Assembly (NCBI GenBank): GCA_023127875.1
Contig: JAGMFA010000049.1
Span: 1-13,260 of the forward strand
DNA length: 13,260 nt
Reading direction: 5' to 3'
Source of the DNA: Candidatus Zixiibacteriota bacterium
GTDB lineage: Bacteria > Zixibacteria > MSB-5A5 > SM1-73
Notes under the pieces: model-generated
Seen by the model: only the letters and a program-made list of their open reading frames with translations
Database searches by the model: none
Told to the model about the DNA's origin: nothing
Position numbers and translations under genes: made by a program
In this document: piece after piece, positions 6,149 to 12,047 of the stretch
Position numbering within the stretch: the stretch's first letter is position 1
Layout: the number at the start of each line of letters is the position of its first letter

Positions 6149-8575
6149 TTAACAGCTTGGAGGAAGGCCACCCTTGAACAGATAATTTATCAGATAGATT
6201 ACGTCCCCCAGGTCAACCACAATGTCGCAATTGGCATCTCCAGCCTGTAACGGTTCAGGAGCAGGACCAGTTTTATACAGATAGTTAACCAAATACACGA
6301 CGTCGCCAAGGTCTATTAGACCATCTCCACTGGCGTCACCAAAAATGAAAGGGTCTCCTAAAATCGCTATGCTGGCAAGTGCTGCCTTCACAAACTCAAG
6401 ATAATAAGTGCTATCGAAGGTAGATACCCGATCCTGGGTTGTGTGCATGTGAGGATTCCAATCTTGGTAGTCTTCATGTCCCAAGATAGCCGGGAATCCA
6501 TAACTCCAGAATGAGGCGTGATCAGAGCTGTGGGAGGCACCCTCGGTTATCTTCTGGGGGACCAAGTTTAATCCATAATCTGAAATAGCTCCAATGAAGA
6601 TATCAGCTAAAGCTTGATTTTCTTCAGGAAGGCCACTGTGCACCTCCATTACTCCATCGCCGTTACCATCGTAGGCAATCATGTCACAGTTTATAACTCC
6701 GAGAATGGTATCTCCTCGATTGTAAGCCTCCTCAGCATATGCAGCTGAACCCAAAAGTCCCTGTTCCTCACCTGAGAATGCTACGAATTTCACCGTGTTA
6801 GCCAATGCATAATCTTTCAAAATAGAAGCAGCACTTAGAAGGGAGACTACGCTTGAGGCATTGTCATCTGCCCCCGGAGCCCAATTATAGGGATCTTCAG
6901 AGATGTCATCGTAGTGCCCGGTGATTAAAAACTGTCTGCCGGGATAACACCAACCATCAATTGTGCCAACCACATTCAAAAGGTGTGGATATTCCAGATG
7001 ATCATATTGGGAAAACCAGCTCTGGCCTCCGTTGGTGGTCTTGATTATATCATCAAGGCCGGTTGCCCAGCCGGTTAAAGTATCGGCAAAATTGACGCCA
7101 AAAAGGTAATAGCTCCCAGATGGCTGGGAGGCCCAGTTGACTCCCAGATCGGATGTATAGAAAATGCTTCCGTCCAGTCCAACCATCCATCCGTGCAGAC
7201 TATCGACAAAGTCCACACAGTTAAGATCGTTTGAGGTAGGAAGGGTTTTTCGATTCCAATTTAGCCCTCCGTTGGTGGTATAGATAGCCCATCCATCCTC
7301 TCCAACCGCCCAACCATTCAGAAGATCAACAAAATCTACACTCCTGAGACGAGTAGAGGTGCTGCTGGTCTGGGGATTCCAGTTTGTCCCGCGGTCGGTG
7401 GTATGCAGAATAGTTCCATTCTCTCCCACTATCCATCCTCGGGAGGTATCTGCAAAGTCTATGCTATATAAATTGACACCGACCACCTGCGCTTGCTCGA
7501 TCCAGTTGGCACCTCCGTCTGAGGTGAACAGAACTTTTTCATCTCCAACTACCCATCCACAGCCTGCATCTTCGAAGTAGCTTCCCCTGAAATCTAATCC
7601 ACTGAATTCGGGTTTGCTTTTGCTCTCCCAGGTATCCCCACCATCAGTGGATCTGATAATAATACCTCTCTTTCCTACCGACCACATGGTGTCATCATCT
7701 ACCCGGCAGATGTCCCACAGAGTCAAACTATCAGTCCCTTCAACCAGACTCCAATAATTTCCTCCATCGGTAGTCTTGATGATTCCCCCGCCGAGACTAA
7801 CTGACCAAGCCTTTTGACCATCTGGGCCGCAGGCAATATCAAAAAGATAAGCTGTAGGTGCCCCAACCTGAAAAGTATCAAACTCAGCCGAAAGATCCAT
7901 CTCCTCAAACCTCTCTTTAAGATAATAGGCGGCTTTAAAAACCCCATCGCTCCAAGAATACCTTGTTTTAATAGAGTCCTCGACTCCCCCAATTAAAACG
8001 ATATCTTCACCAGTAAGCTCATCGACCCAGGAAAGGAGTTGAGCCGGGTTGACTTTGTTTACTATACTGTCTATTAAGGGATCATACTCCGGGGAGAGAG
8101 ATTCCAGATACGAGGGAATATACGTTTTTGGTTCTAAAGGCAGGGGTCTTTTGTGTATCTTTCTTAAGCGAAACCCTAAAGATGCCAATTCCTCAATCTT
8201 TTTAGGATTCCCCCCTACCACAGCAACATCTTCGTCTGTAAACAAGAGGCGGGATCTATCCTTTACCTTTTGCAGTTGTGAACGTATCGCCCCAGAGGGT
8301 TTTGTCCAGACCAAGTAATACTCACCCATATCTGCCTCTTGATCCAATATCTGAAAAATCACTCTTTGTTTTGTTAAAAATTCCAAATCTTCTTTGCCTG
8401 CGCCCCCAACCCAGAAATCTGCGGTTTTGGCATATACTTCGATTTCGGTATTTTTTATCTGATCCATAGTTGCCTGGTTTATCCCATCAATCTTGATCAG
8501 ATAGTCGGGTTGAGCCCAAGCTGAAACGTAAAACACGGAGCAACAAAGACCCAAAAAGACCAAGAGCTTCTTCAA
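6149..8575 (-). CDS. Secreted M28-family metallopeptidase with internal YCF48-like beta-propeller and dockerin-like C-terminus
   Basis: An exported zinc (amino)peptidase of 808 residues. I choose TTG 8575 over GTG 8611 because AAGGAG lies five bases before it and the protein then starts with a clean signal peptide (MKKLLVFLGLCC...AWA|Q). Positions below count from the GTG; subtract 12 for the TTG start. Residues 208-247 resemble the N-terminal part of M28 enzymes (TRYSWSDGVFKAAYYLKERF). Residues about 255-535 hold seven repeats of GWxVGxxGxIxxTxDGGxxW type with Trp at 269, 310, 353, 393, 434, 475 and 515. This fits a seven-bladed YCF48-like propeller. The M28 core then resumes: GHYDD (565-569), GADDN (580-584), GEE (614-616), CDMIAYD (642-648) and HMHTTQD (721-727) carry the expected metal and catalytic residues. 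Residues 758-820 are two dockerin-like calcium motifs. The substrate is unknown, as is any anchoring partner. Confidence 0.9.
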   Translation of the reverse strand: MKKLLVFLGLCCSVFYVSAWAQPDYLIKIDGINQATMDQIKNTEIEVYAKTADFWVGGAGKEDLEFLTKQRVIFQILDQEADMGEYYLVWTKPSGAIRSQLQKVKDRSRLLFTDEDVAVVGGNPKKIEELASLGFRLRKIHKRPLPLEPKTYIPSYLESLSPEYDPLIDSIVNKVNPAQLLSWVDELTGEDIVLIGGVEDSIKTRYSWSDGVFKAAYYLKERFEEMDLSAEFDTFQVGAPTAYLFDIACGPDGQKAWSVSLGGGIIKTTDGGNYWSLVEGTDSLTLWDICRVDDDTMWSVGKRGIIIRSTDGGDTWESKSKPEFSGLDFRGSYFEDAGCGWVVGDEKVLFTSDGGANWIEQAQVVGVNLYSIDFADTSRGWIVGENGTILHTTDRGTNWNPQTSSTSTRLRSVDFVDLLNGWAVGEDGWAIYTTNGGLNWNRKTLPTSNDLNCVDFVDSLHGWMVGLDGSIFYTSDLGVNWASQPSGSYYLFGVNFADTLTGWATGLDDIIKTTNGGQSWFSQYDHLEYPHLLNVVGTIDGWCYPGRQFLITGHYDDISEDPYNWAPGADDNASSVVSLLSAASILKDYALANTVKFVAFSGEEQGLLGSAAYAEEAYNRGDTILGVINCDMIAYDGNGDGVMEVHSGLPEENQALADIFIGAISDYGLNLVPQKITEGASHSSDHASFWSYGFPAILGHEDYQDWNPHMHTTQDRVSTFDSTYYLEFVKAALASIAILGDPFIFGDASGDGLIDLGDVVYLVNYLYKTGPAPEPLQAGDANCDIVVDLGDVIYLINYLFKGGLPPSC

Positions 8576-8580
8576 ATTAT

Positions 8581-8586
8581 CTCCTT
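8581..8586 (-). promoter_or_regulatory. Shine-Dalgarno AAGGAG that fixes the peptidase start
   Basis: AAGGAG read on the minus strand is followed by ATAAT and then TTG at 8575. The GTG at 8611 lies upstream of this site, so it cannot be served by it. The five-base spacing and the signal peptide that begins at the TTG agree. Confidence 0.7.
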
Positions 8587-8621
8587 GTGTTTTAACCTTG
8601 TAAGAAAGCACAAACCCATCT

Positions 8622-8651
8622 ATAATATAATGAAGTTTTCTGTAAGAGCAA
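8622..8651 (-). promoter_or_regulatory. Candidate promoter of the peptidase gene
   Basis: On the minus strand, TTGCTC (8651-8646) and TATTAT (8627-8622) are 18 bases apart. The -10 box is good and the -35 box poor. Transcription from about 8615 would give a leader of about 40 bases to the TTG at 8575. The -35 box falls inside the left copy of the 43-base repeat. Confidence 0.35.
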
Positions 8652-8678
8652 GAAGAATCTGCTTAATAAACTGAGCTT
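8636..8678 (+). repeat. 43-base direct repeat, copy A
   Basis: It matches the copy at 8759-8801 in 36 of 43 positions. It contains a small hairpin, GAGCA/TGCTT, around the loop AGAAGAATC. The loop is identical in the other copy, while the stem bases differ at paired positions. Confidence 0.7.
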
Positions 8679-8687
8679 GAATAGTGC

Positions 8688-8715
8688 TCCGGCTGGATGT
8701 TATCATCCAGCCGGA
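8688..8715. repeat. Stem-loop with 12-bp stem and TTAT loop
   Basis: A perfect 12-bp stem (TCCGGCTGGATG paired with CATCCAGCCGGA) around TTAT. No T-run follows on either strand, so intrinsic termination is unlikely. Its inner part, GGATG-TTAT-CATCC, recurs inverted in the neighbouring stem-loop. Confidence 0.75.
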
Positions 8716-8721
8716 AGGGAA

Positions 8722-8741
8722 GACGGATGATAACATCCGTC
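8722..8741. repeat. Stem-loop with 8-bp stem, inverted relative to its neighbour
   Basis: GACGGATG-ATAA-CATCCGTC. On the minus strand it reads GACGGATG-TTAT-CATCCGTC, so it shares loop and inner stem with the element at 8688-8715. The outer stem differs by paired changes, so the two form a mirror-image pair six bases apart. Confidence 0.7.
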
Positions 8742-8758
8742 CAAGAGCAATAATGATA

Positions 8759-8801
8759 TTTTCTATATGGGCAAGAAGAATCTGCCCCATAAACTGATCT
8801 T
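8759..8801 (+). repeat. 43-base direct repeat, copy B
   Basis: The second copy of the unit at 8636-8678. Its hairpin is GGGCA/TGCCC around the same AGAAGAATC loop. The A-T pair and G-T wobble of copy A are here G-C pairs. Confidence 0.7.
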
Positions 8802-8911
8802 TACTGGTAAGGTTCGATATCCGCTGTTACGTAAAATCTATGGAATGTCCGCAACAGAAAGATGATGCTTCTTTTGTTAAACGTTGGAGAACTGTTGTCT
8901 ATTCATTTTAC

Positions 8912-8942
8912 TTGACTTTTGGTCTGTTTTTGATTTCTTAAT
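8912..8942 (+). promoter_or_regulatory. Weak candidate promoter for the yjbQ gene
   Basis: TTGACT at 8912-8917 is a good -35 box, but the best -10 match (CTTAAT, 8937-8942) is only moderate and the spacing of 19 is long. The leader would be about 50 bases. I offer it as the best candidate upstream of 8997. Confidence 0.3.
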
Positions 8943-8996
8943 CTCAACTGAAACTGTGGGATACAACAACCTTTATTCTTGTAGAGTGCCAATCAA

Positions 8997-9416
8997 ATGA
9001 GCGTGATAACCAAATCTTTTTCAGTCAAAACAAAGGGGGATACCGACATTATAGACATCACCGCAAAGGTGAGTAACGCCTTAAAAGAGGCGCAGCTTTT
9101 GAATGGGATCTTAACGGTGTTTGTGCCGGGTTCCACTGCTGGCATCACCACCACAGAATATGAGCCGGGACTGCTTAAGGATCTGCCAGCCCTCTTTGAA
9201 AAGCTGATCCCCAAGGGAGCCGAGTATCACCATAATCTCACCTGGGGAGATGGGAATGGTTATGCTCACGTGAGGGCGGCTTTAGTTAAGTCCTTTTTCA
9301 CAGTTCCGTTTGTGAATGGTGAGATGATTTTGGGGACCTGGCAACAGATCATCTTGATAGATTTCGATAATCGCAGAAGACAAAGGCAGATTGTAGTGCA
9401 GATACTCGGAGAGTAG
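8997..9416 (+). CDS. yjbQ: YjbQ/UPF0047 family protein
   Basis: A cytoplasmic protein of 139 residues, the full usual length of the family. The conserved blocks are all present: FVPGSTAGITTTEYEPG (42-58), YHHNLTWGDGNGYAHVRAAL (77-96), the strand PFVNGEMILGTWQQI (104-118) and the final DFDNRRRQR (122-130). Family members are often annotated as secondary thiamine-phosphate synthases, after a weak activity reported for some. The true role is uncertain. The conserved His and acidic residues suggest a metal-binding trimeric fold, as in solved relatives. The ATG at 8997 fits the family N-terminus, although the upstream ribosome-binding site is weak. mtnA follows after 89 bases on the same strand, so co-transcription is plausible. 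Confidence 0.92.
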   Translation: MSVITKSFSVKTKGDTDIIDITAKVSNALKEAQLLNGILTVFVPGSTAGITTTEYEPGLLKDLPALFEKLIPKGAEYHHNLTWGDGNGYAHVRAALVKSFFTVPFVNGEMILGTWQQIILIDFDNRRRQRQIVVQILGE

Positions 9417-9505
9417 TTGTCATCTTAGTAAAACAGGCTTTAAGCGAAAGTTTGTCCCCTTAAACCAGAGTTGAGAACTTTCCTCAAAAAAGAGAGGAGA
9501 GAGGC

Positions 9506-10546
9506 ATGTCGGCATCCAATAAACTCAAATTTAAAACCCTGGAATGGGCAGGCGATCATTTGAGAATTCTGGATCAGACCAGGCTCCCAGAAGAGGTAGT
9601 GTACCTGGACTGTGATAGCCTGGATGAAGTCGCCACAGCAATAAGGGATTTGAAAGTTAGGGGAGCTCCGGCTATCGGCATCGCCGCCGCCTTTGGGGTA
9701 GTGGTTGGTATGCGCAAATCCCCAGGATCCTGCGGACAAAGTTTTCAAAGTCGGAAAGAATATGAAGATAGATTGAACCAGGTCATTTCCACCTTAGCTG
9801 GCACCCGTCCCACCGCAGTCAATCTCTTTTGGGCTTTGAGGAGAATGAGAAGGGTAGCAGAAAAGAACAAGAATGAGGATTCCGAAAAGATAAGTGAGCT
9901 TCTTCTTCAAGAGGCGATCCTAATTCATCAGGAAGATAGATTGATGTGTGAAAAAATTGGAGAGTTCGGGGCGAGTTTACTAAAAGATGGTGATACGATT
10001 CTGACACATTGTAATGCTGGAGCGTTAGCCACTGGAGGAATTGGAACCGCTCTGGGAATAATCTATACTGCCTCTTGGCAGGGAAAGAAAATTTCAGTTT
10101 ATGCTGATGAAACCCGACCAGTGCTGCAAGGGGCGAGATTAACCGTGTGGGAGCTTCAACAGCAGGGAATTGACGTCACCCTCATATGTGACAACACCGC
10201 CGCGTTTGTGATGAAAAATAAGAAAATAGATTGCGTGATCGTGGGTGCTGATAGGGTGGCGTCCAATGGGGATGTGGCAAACAAGATCGGAACATATAAC
10301 CTGGCAGTCTTAGCTCACTTTCACAAAATTCCCTTTTACGTAGCCGCACCCAGCTCCAGCTTTGATCTGGCTATTTCCGATGGTGATAAAATAAAAATAG
10401 AGGAACGATCACCTGAGGAGGTGACTGATTGTTTTGGCAGAAGAACCGCGCCTTTAGTAACTAAAGTTTACTCTCCAGCTTTTGATGTTACTCCAGCGGA
10501 ACTGGTCACCGCGTATATAACTGAAAAAGGGGTTGAAAGGCGTTGA
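9506..10546 (+). CDS. mtnA: S-methyl-5-thioribose-1-phosphate isomerase
   Basis: Converts methylthioribose-1-phosphate to methylthioribulose-1-phosphate in the methionine salvage pathway, in the cytoplasm. At 346 residues it has the normal length. Hallmarks of the eIF2B-alpha-like isomerase family are present: RGAPAIGIAAAFG (52-64), the catalytic cysteine in THCNAG (Cys169), GARLTVWEL (209-217), CDNTAAFVM (228-236), the catalytic aspartate in GADR (Asp249), the NK pair at 259-260 with the adjacent IGTYNLA, and APSSSFDL (281-288) with IEERSPEEV (298-306). A strong purine-rich ribosome-binding site (GGAGAGAGG) precedes ATG 9506. No other salvage gene (mtnK, mtnN or mtnP) lies in the window. The related ribose-1,5-bisphosphate isomerases are less likely given these motifs. 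Confidence 0.96.
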   Translation: MSASNKLKFKTLEWAGDHLRILDQTRLPEEVVYLDCDSLDEVATAIRDLKVRGAPAIGIAAAFGVVVGMRKSPGSCGQSFQSRKEYEDRLNQVISTLAGTRPTAVNLFWALRRMRRVAEKNKNEDSEKISELLLQEAILIHQEDRLMCEKIGEFGASLLKDGDTILTHCNAGALATGGIGTALGIIYTASWQGKKISVYADETRPVLQGARLTVWELQQQGIDVTLICDNTAAFVMKNKKIDCVIVGADRVASNGDVANKIGTYNLAVLAHFHKIPFYVAAPSSSFDLAISDGDKIKIEERSPEEVTDCFGRRTAPLVTKVYSPAFDVTPAELVTAYITEKGVERR

Positions 10547-10640
10547 AAGTTTAAAGTTGAAGGTTAACTATCCCCCTTGAAGTGGCTGGCAGAGAGTAAC
10601 TTGTGCTTGCGTCAGAAAGCAACATAGAGTTTGTTTTTTA

Positions 10641-10720
10641 CCTCACCCTCTGTGTCCCCCTCTCCATAAAATGTTGGAAATCCCGCGGGAGGCGGGGGAG
10701 AGGGGGATTGGTGGGTGAGG
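10641..10720. repeat. Large nested inverted repeat
   Basis: The outer arms CCTCACCC (10641-10648) and GGGTGAGG (10713-10720) are perfect complements. The inner arms CCCCCTCTCC (10656-10665) and GGAGAGGGGG (10697-10706) are also perfect. The loop contains the 10-base palindrome TCCCGCGGGA (10681-10690). The left arm is 18/21 identical to the sequence at the right edge of the window (13234 onward), and resembles the C-rich arm at 951-975. Confidence 0.75.
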
Positions 10721-10737
10721 TTACAATTTAAAGTTTT

Positions 10738-10756
10738 GTCAGGACCTAGTCCTGAC
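10738..10756. repeat. Stem-loop GTCAGGAC-CTA-GTCCTGAC
   Basis: A perfect 8-bp stem and three-base loop. It shares seven base pairs with the stem-loop at 10766-10788 and differs at the loop-closing pair, C-G here against G-C there. Confidence 0.7.
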
Positions 10757-10765
10757 ATGGTCCGA

Positions 10766-10788
10766 GCGTCAGGAGAAGCTCCTGACGC
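10766..10788. repeat. Stem-loop GCGTCAGGAG-AAG-CTCCTGACGC
   Basis: A perfect 10-bp stem with a three-base loop, ten bases after its sibling at 10738-10756. It is followed by AACAATAAAAGATTTT, which lacks a proper T-run immediately after the stem, so it makes a poor terminator. Confidence 0.7.
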
Positions 10789-10841
10789 AACAATAAAAGA
10801 TTTTAGTTTCTAACGGAAAAAAGGTTAATTCTTCTTATTCT

Positions 10842-10863
10842 TCACGGACGCCTTCGTCCGTGA
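10842..10863. repeat. Stem-loop TCACGGACG-CCTT-CGTCCGTGA
   Basis: A perfect 9-bp stem around a CCTT loop, isolated between AT-rich flanks about 150 bases before the DUF362 start codon. Its function is unknown. The inner stem ACGGA/TCCGT recalls the stem at 8722-8741, but the loop differs. Confidence 0.65.
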
Positions 10864-11013
10864 CCAACGGAAGATGATGGGATAGTGATAGATGACAGGG
10901 TTGCCCAATAGACTCAATTCACAGGTCGTATTTCGTATGAAAAGATAGATGAGTTATTCATATCAGCTTTTGATTGAGAACTGGCTTGGGAACATTCTCC
11001 AGAAGGGGAAGCC

Positions 11014-11916
11014 TTGAGCAAATCGAGAGTGGTAGTAGTCAAAAGTTCGGGTGTGATCAGTTCTTCCGGGAAGGTGGATAAGGAGCTTCTGTCCCGGATG
11101 GTAAAGCGGGGGATTTGCCAACTTACCTCTGAATCTAAGCCTGAAGATGCGCTAAGACATTTTTTTTCGCCCAAAGATCGGGTGGGCTTGAAGGTTAACT
11201 GTCTGGCAGGACGTATGGCTTCCACCCACCCGGAATTGGCTTTAGTTGTTGCCAGCTTATTAAAAAGAATCGATGTCAAAGCTAAAAATATTATTATCTG
11301 GGACAGATCGTCCCATGAGCTCAAAGAGGTGGGATTCCCTTTAAATGTCAAAGGTGATGATTTTCTTTGTTTTGGCACAGATACTCAGGGTGTAGGTTAT
11401 TCTCGTAGCTTAATCGACCACATGAGCATCGGCAGTTTGCTGAGCCGGGTGATGGAGAAATTGACCAATGTGCAGTTGAATCTTCCGGTGCTGAAGGATC
11501 ACAACCTTTCCGGTGTGACCTGCTCTTTGAAAAACTTTTTCGGCGCCATTCATAATCCGAACAAATATCATGATGATGAATGTGATCCGTATATCGCCGA
11601 TCTAAATACAGTGCCCCTGATAAAAAAACAACAATGTCTGGTGGTCTGTGATGCCTTGCGGGTTCAATATAATGGAGGACCATCATACCATCCTCAGTGG
11701 GCGGAGAATTTTGGGGGAATAATCCTGGGGCATGATCCGGTGGCGGTTGATTTCGTGGGATATCAAATCATAGATAGAATCAGACGAAAACGTGGTCTCC
11801 CCAGCTTGGAGAAGGCGGGCAGAAAGCCAAAACATATCTTTACTGCGGCAGATAAAGAGCATAAGCTGGGAAAAGCAAGCTCAGACCAGATATATCTGGT
11901 GGAGACGGTGATCTGA
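11014..11916 (+). CDS. DUF362 domain protein
   Basis: A 300-residue protein that is a DUF362 domain over nearly its whole length. Visible family features are the early strand RVGLKVNCLAG (56-66), THPEL (71-75), a strand with W-D (IIIWDRSS, 93-100), the signature PVLKDH (158-163) followed by SLKNFFGAIHNP (171-182), VVCDALR (210-216), and GHDPVAVDFVGYQII (239-253). There is no signal peptide, membrane helix or ferredoxin-type cysteine cluster, unlike some DUF362 proteins that carry 4Fe-4S domains. The biochemical role of the domain is not established. The TTG at 11014 is chosen because AGAAGGGG lies just upstream and an in-frame stop (10975-10977) excludes a much longer form. The radical SAM gene follows after 131 bases, and the pairing suggests a shared maturation or redox role. 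Confidence 0.88.
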   Translation: MSKSRVVVVKSSGVISSSGKVDKELLSRMVKRGICQLTSESKPEDALRHFFSPKDRVGLKVNCLAGRMASTHPELALVVASLLKRIDVKAKNIIIWDRSSHELKEVGFPLNVKGDDFLCFGTDTQGVGYSRSLIDHMSIGSLLSRVMEKLTNVQLNLPVLKDHNLSGVTCSLKNFFGAIHNPNKYHDDECDPYIADLNTVPLIKKQQCLVVCDALRVQYNGGPSYHPQWAENFGGIILGHDPVAVDFVGYQIIDRIRRKRGLPSLEKAGRKPKHIFTAADKEHKLGKASSDQIYLVETVI

Positions 11917-11924
11917 GATATGTT

Positions 11925-11949
11925 GCATCGGGGTACCTTACCCCGATGC
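11925..11949. repeat. Stem-loop with 11-bp stem after the DUF362 gene
   Basis: GCATCGGGGTA-CCT-TACCCCGATGC is a perfect 11-bp stem that starts nine bases after the DUF362 stop. No T-run follows, so it may stabilise or attenuate rather than terminate. Confidence 0.7.
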
Positions 11950-11956
11950 GAATCAA

Positions 11957-12011
11957 GGTCAGGGGTAAGGGTTCATCCTGAAGGGATTCACCCTGAAGGG
12001 TACCCCTGACC
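11957..12011. repeat. Long-loop stem enclosing a tandem 15-base repeat
   Basis: GGTCAGGGGTA (11957-11967) pairs perfectly with TACCCCTGACC (12001-12011). The 33-base loop holds TTCATCCTGAAGGG and TTCACCCTGAAGGG (11972-11985 and 11987-12000), 13 of 14 identical. The GGGGTA/TACCCC inner stem is shared with the hairpin at 11925-11949, so the two could also pair alternatively. The element ends 36 bases before the radical SAM start codon. Confidence 0.7.
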
Positions 12012-12047
12012 AACAGGTGGGCTTCAAGTATGTAGAGGAACAAAATC

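Larger units (their letters stand above)
8612..8996. other. Divergent intergenic spacer of 385 bases between the two gene groups
   Basis: The spacer separates the leftward peptidase gene from the rightward yjbQ-mtnA pair. It holds candidate promoters at both ends, a duplicated 43-base hairpin unit (8636-8678 and 8759-8801), and two mirror-image stem-loops between the copies (8688-8715 and 8722-8741). From about 8802 to 8910 I see nothing recognisable. I found no credible small gene. Confidence 0.7.
10547..11013. other. Intergenic spacer of 467 bases packed with stem-loops
   Basis: No plausible gene is present. From left to right it holds a large nested inverted repeat (10641-10720), two related stem-loops sharing a GTCAGGA/TCCTGAC core (10738-10756 and 10766-10788), a fourth stem-loop (10842-10863), and then an AT-richer stretch leading to the DUF362 gene. 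That last stretch includes a lone half-site GTTGCCCAAT near 10900, resembling one arm of the GTAG-stem palindromes. No convincing promoter was found in front of 11014. Confidence 0.7.

Noticed and set aside
7359..7992. Several frames antisense or out of frame within the peptidase gene
   Set aside because: They overlap the repeat-coding propeller region, whose sense frame has clear domain motifs; the shadows carry none.
8636..8801. Direct repeats considered as a CRISPR array
   Set aside because: There are only two imperfect copies, the spacing does not fit, the intervening sequence is palindromic rather than spacer-like, and no cas genes are present.
9440..9748. 102-codon minus-strand frame overlapping the start of mtnA
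   Set aside because: It is antisense to a strongly supported gene and has no recognisable motifs.
10738..10800. Intrinsic terminator for mtnA
   Set aside because: The stem-loops are good, but neither is followed by the run of T residues needed on the plus strand, and they lie about 190 bases past the stop codon.
10895..10910. GTTGCCCAAT near 10900 as a fifth GTAG-stem palindrome
   Set aside because: Only one arm is present and the complementary ATTGGGC is missing; it may be a decayed copy or chance.
11348..11686. 112-codon minus-strand frame inside the DUF362 gene
   Set aside because: It is antisense to conserved DUF362 motifs and has histidine-rich shadow composition.
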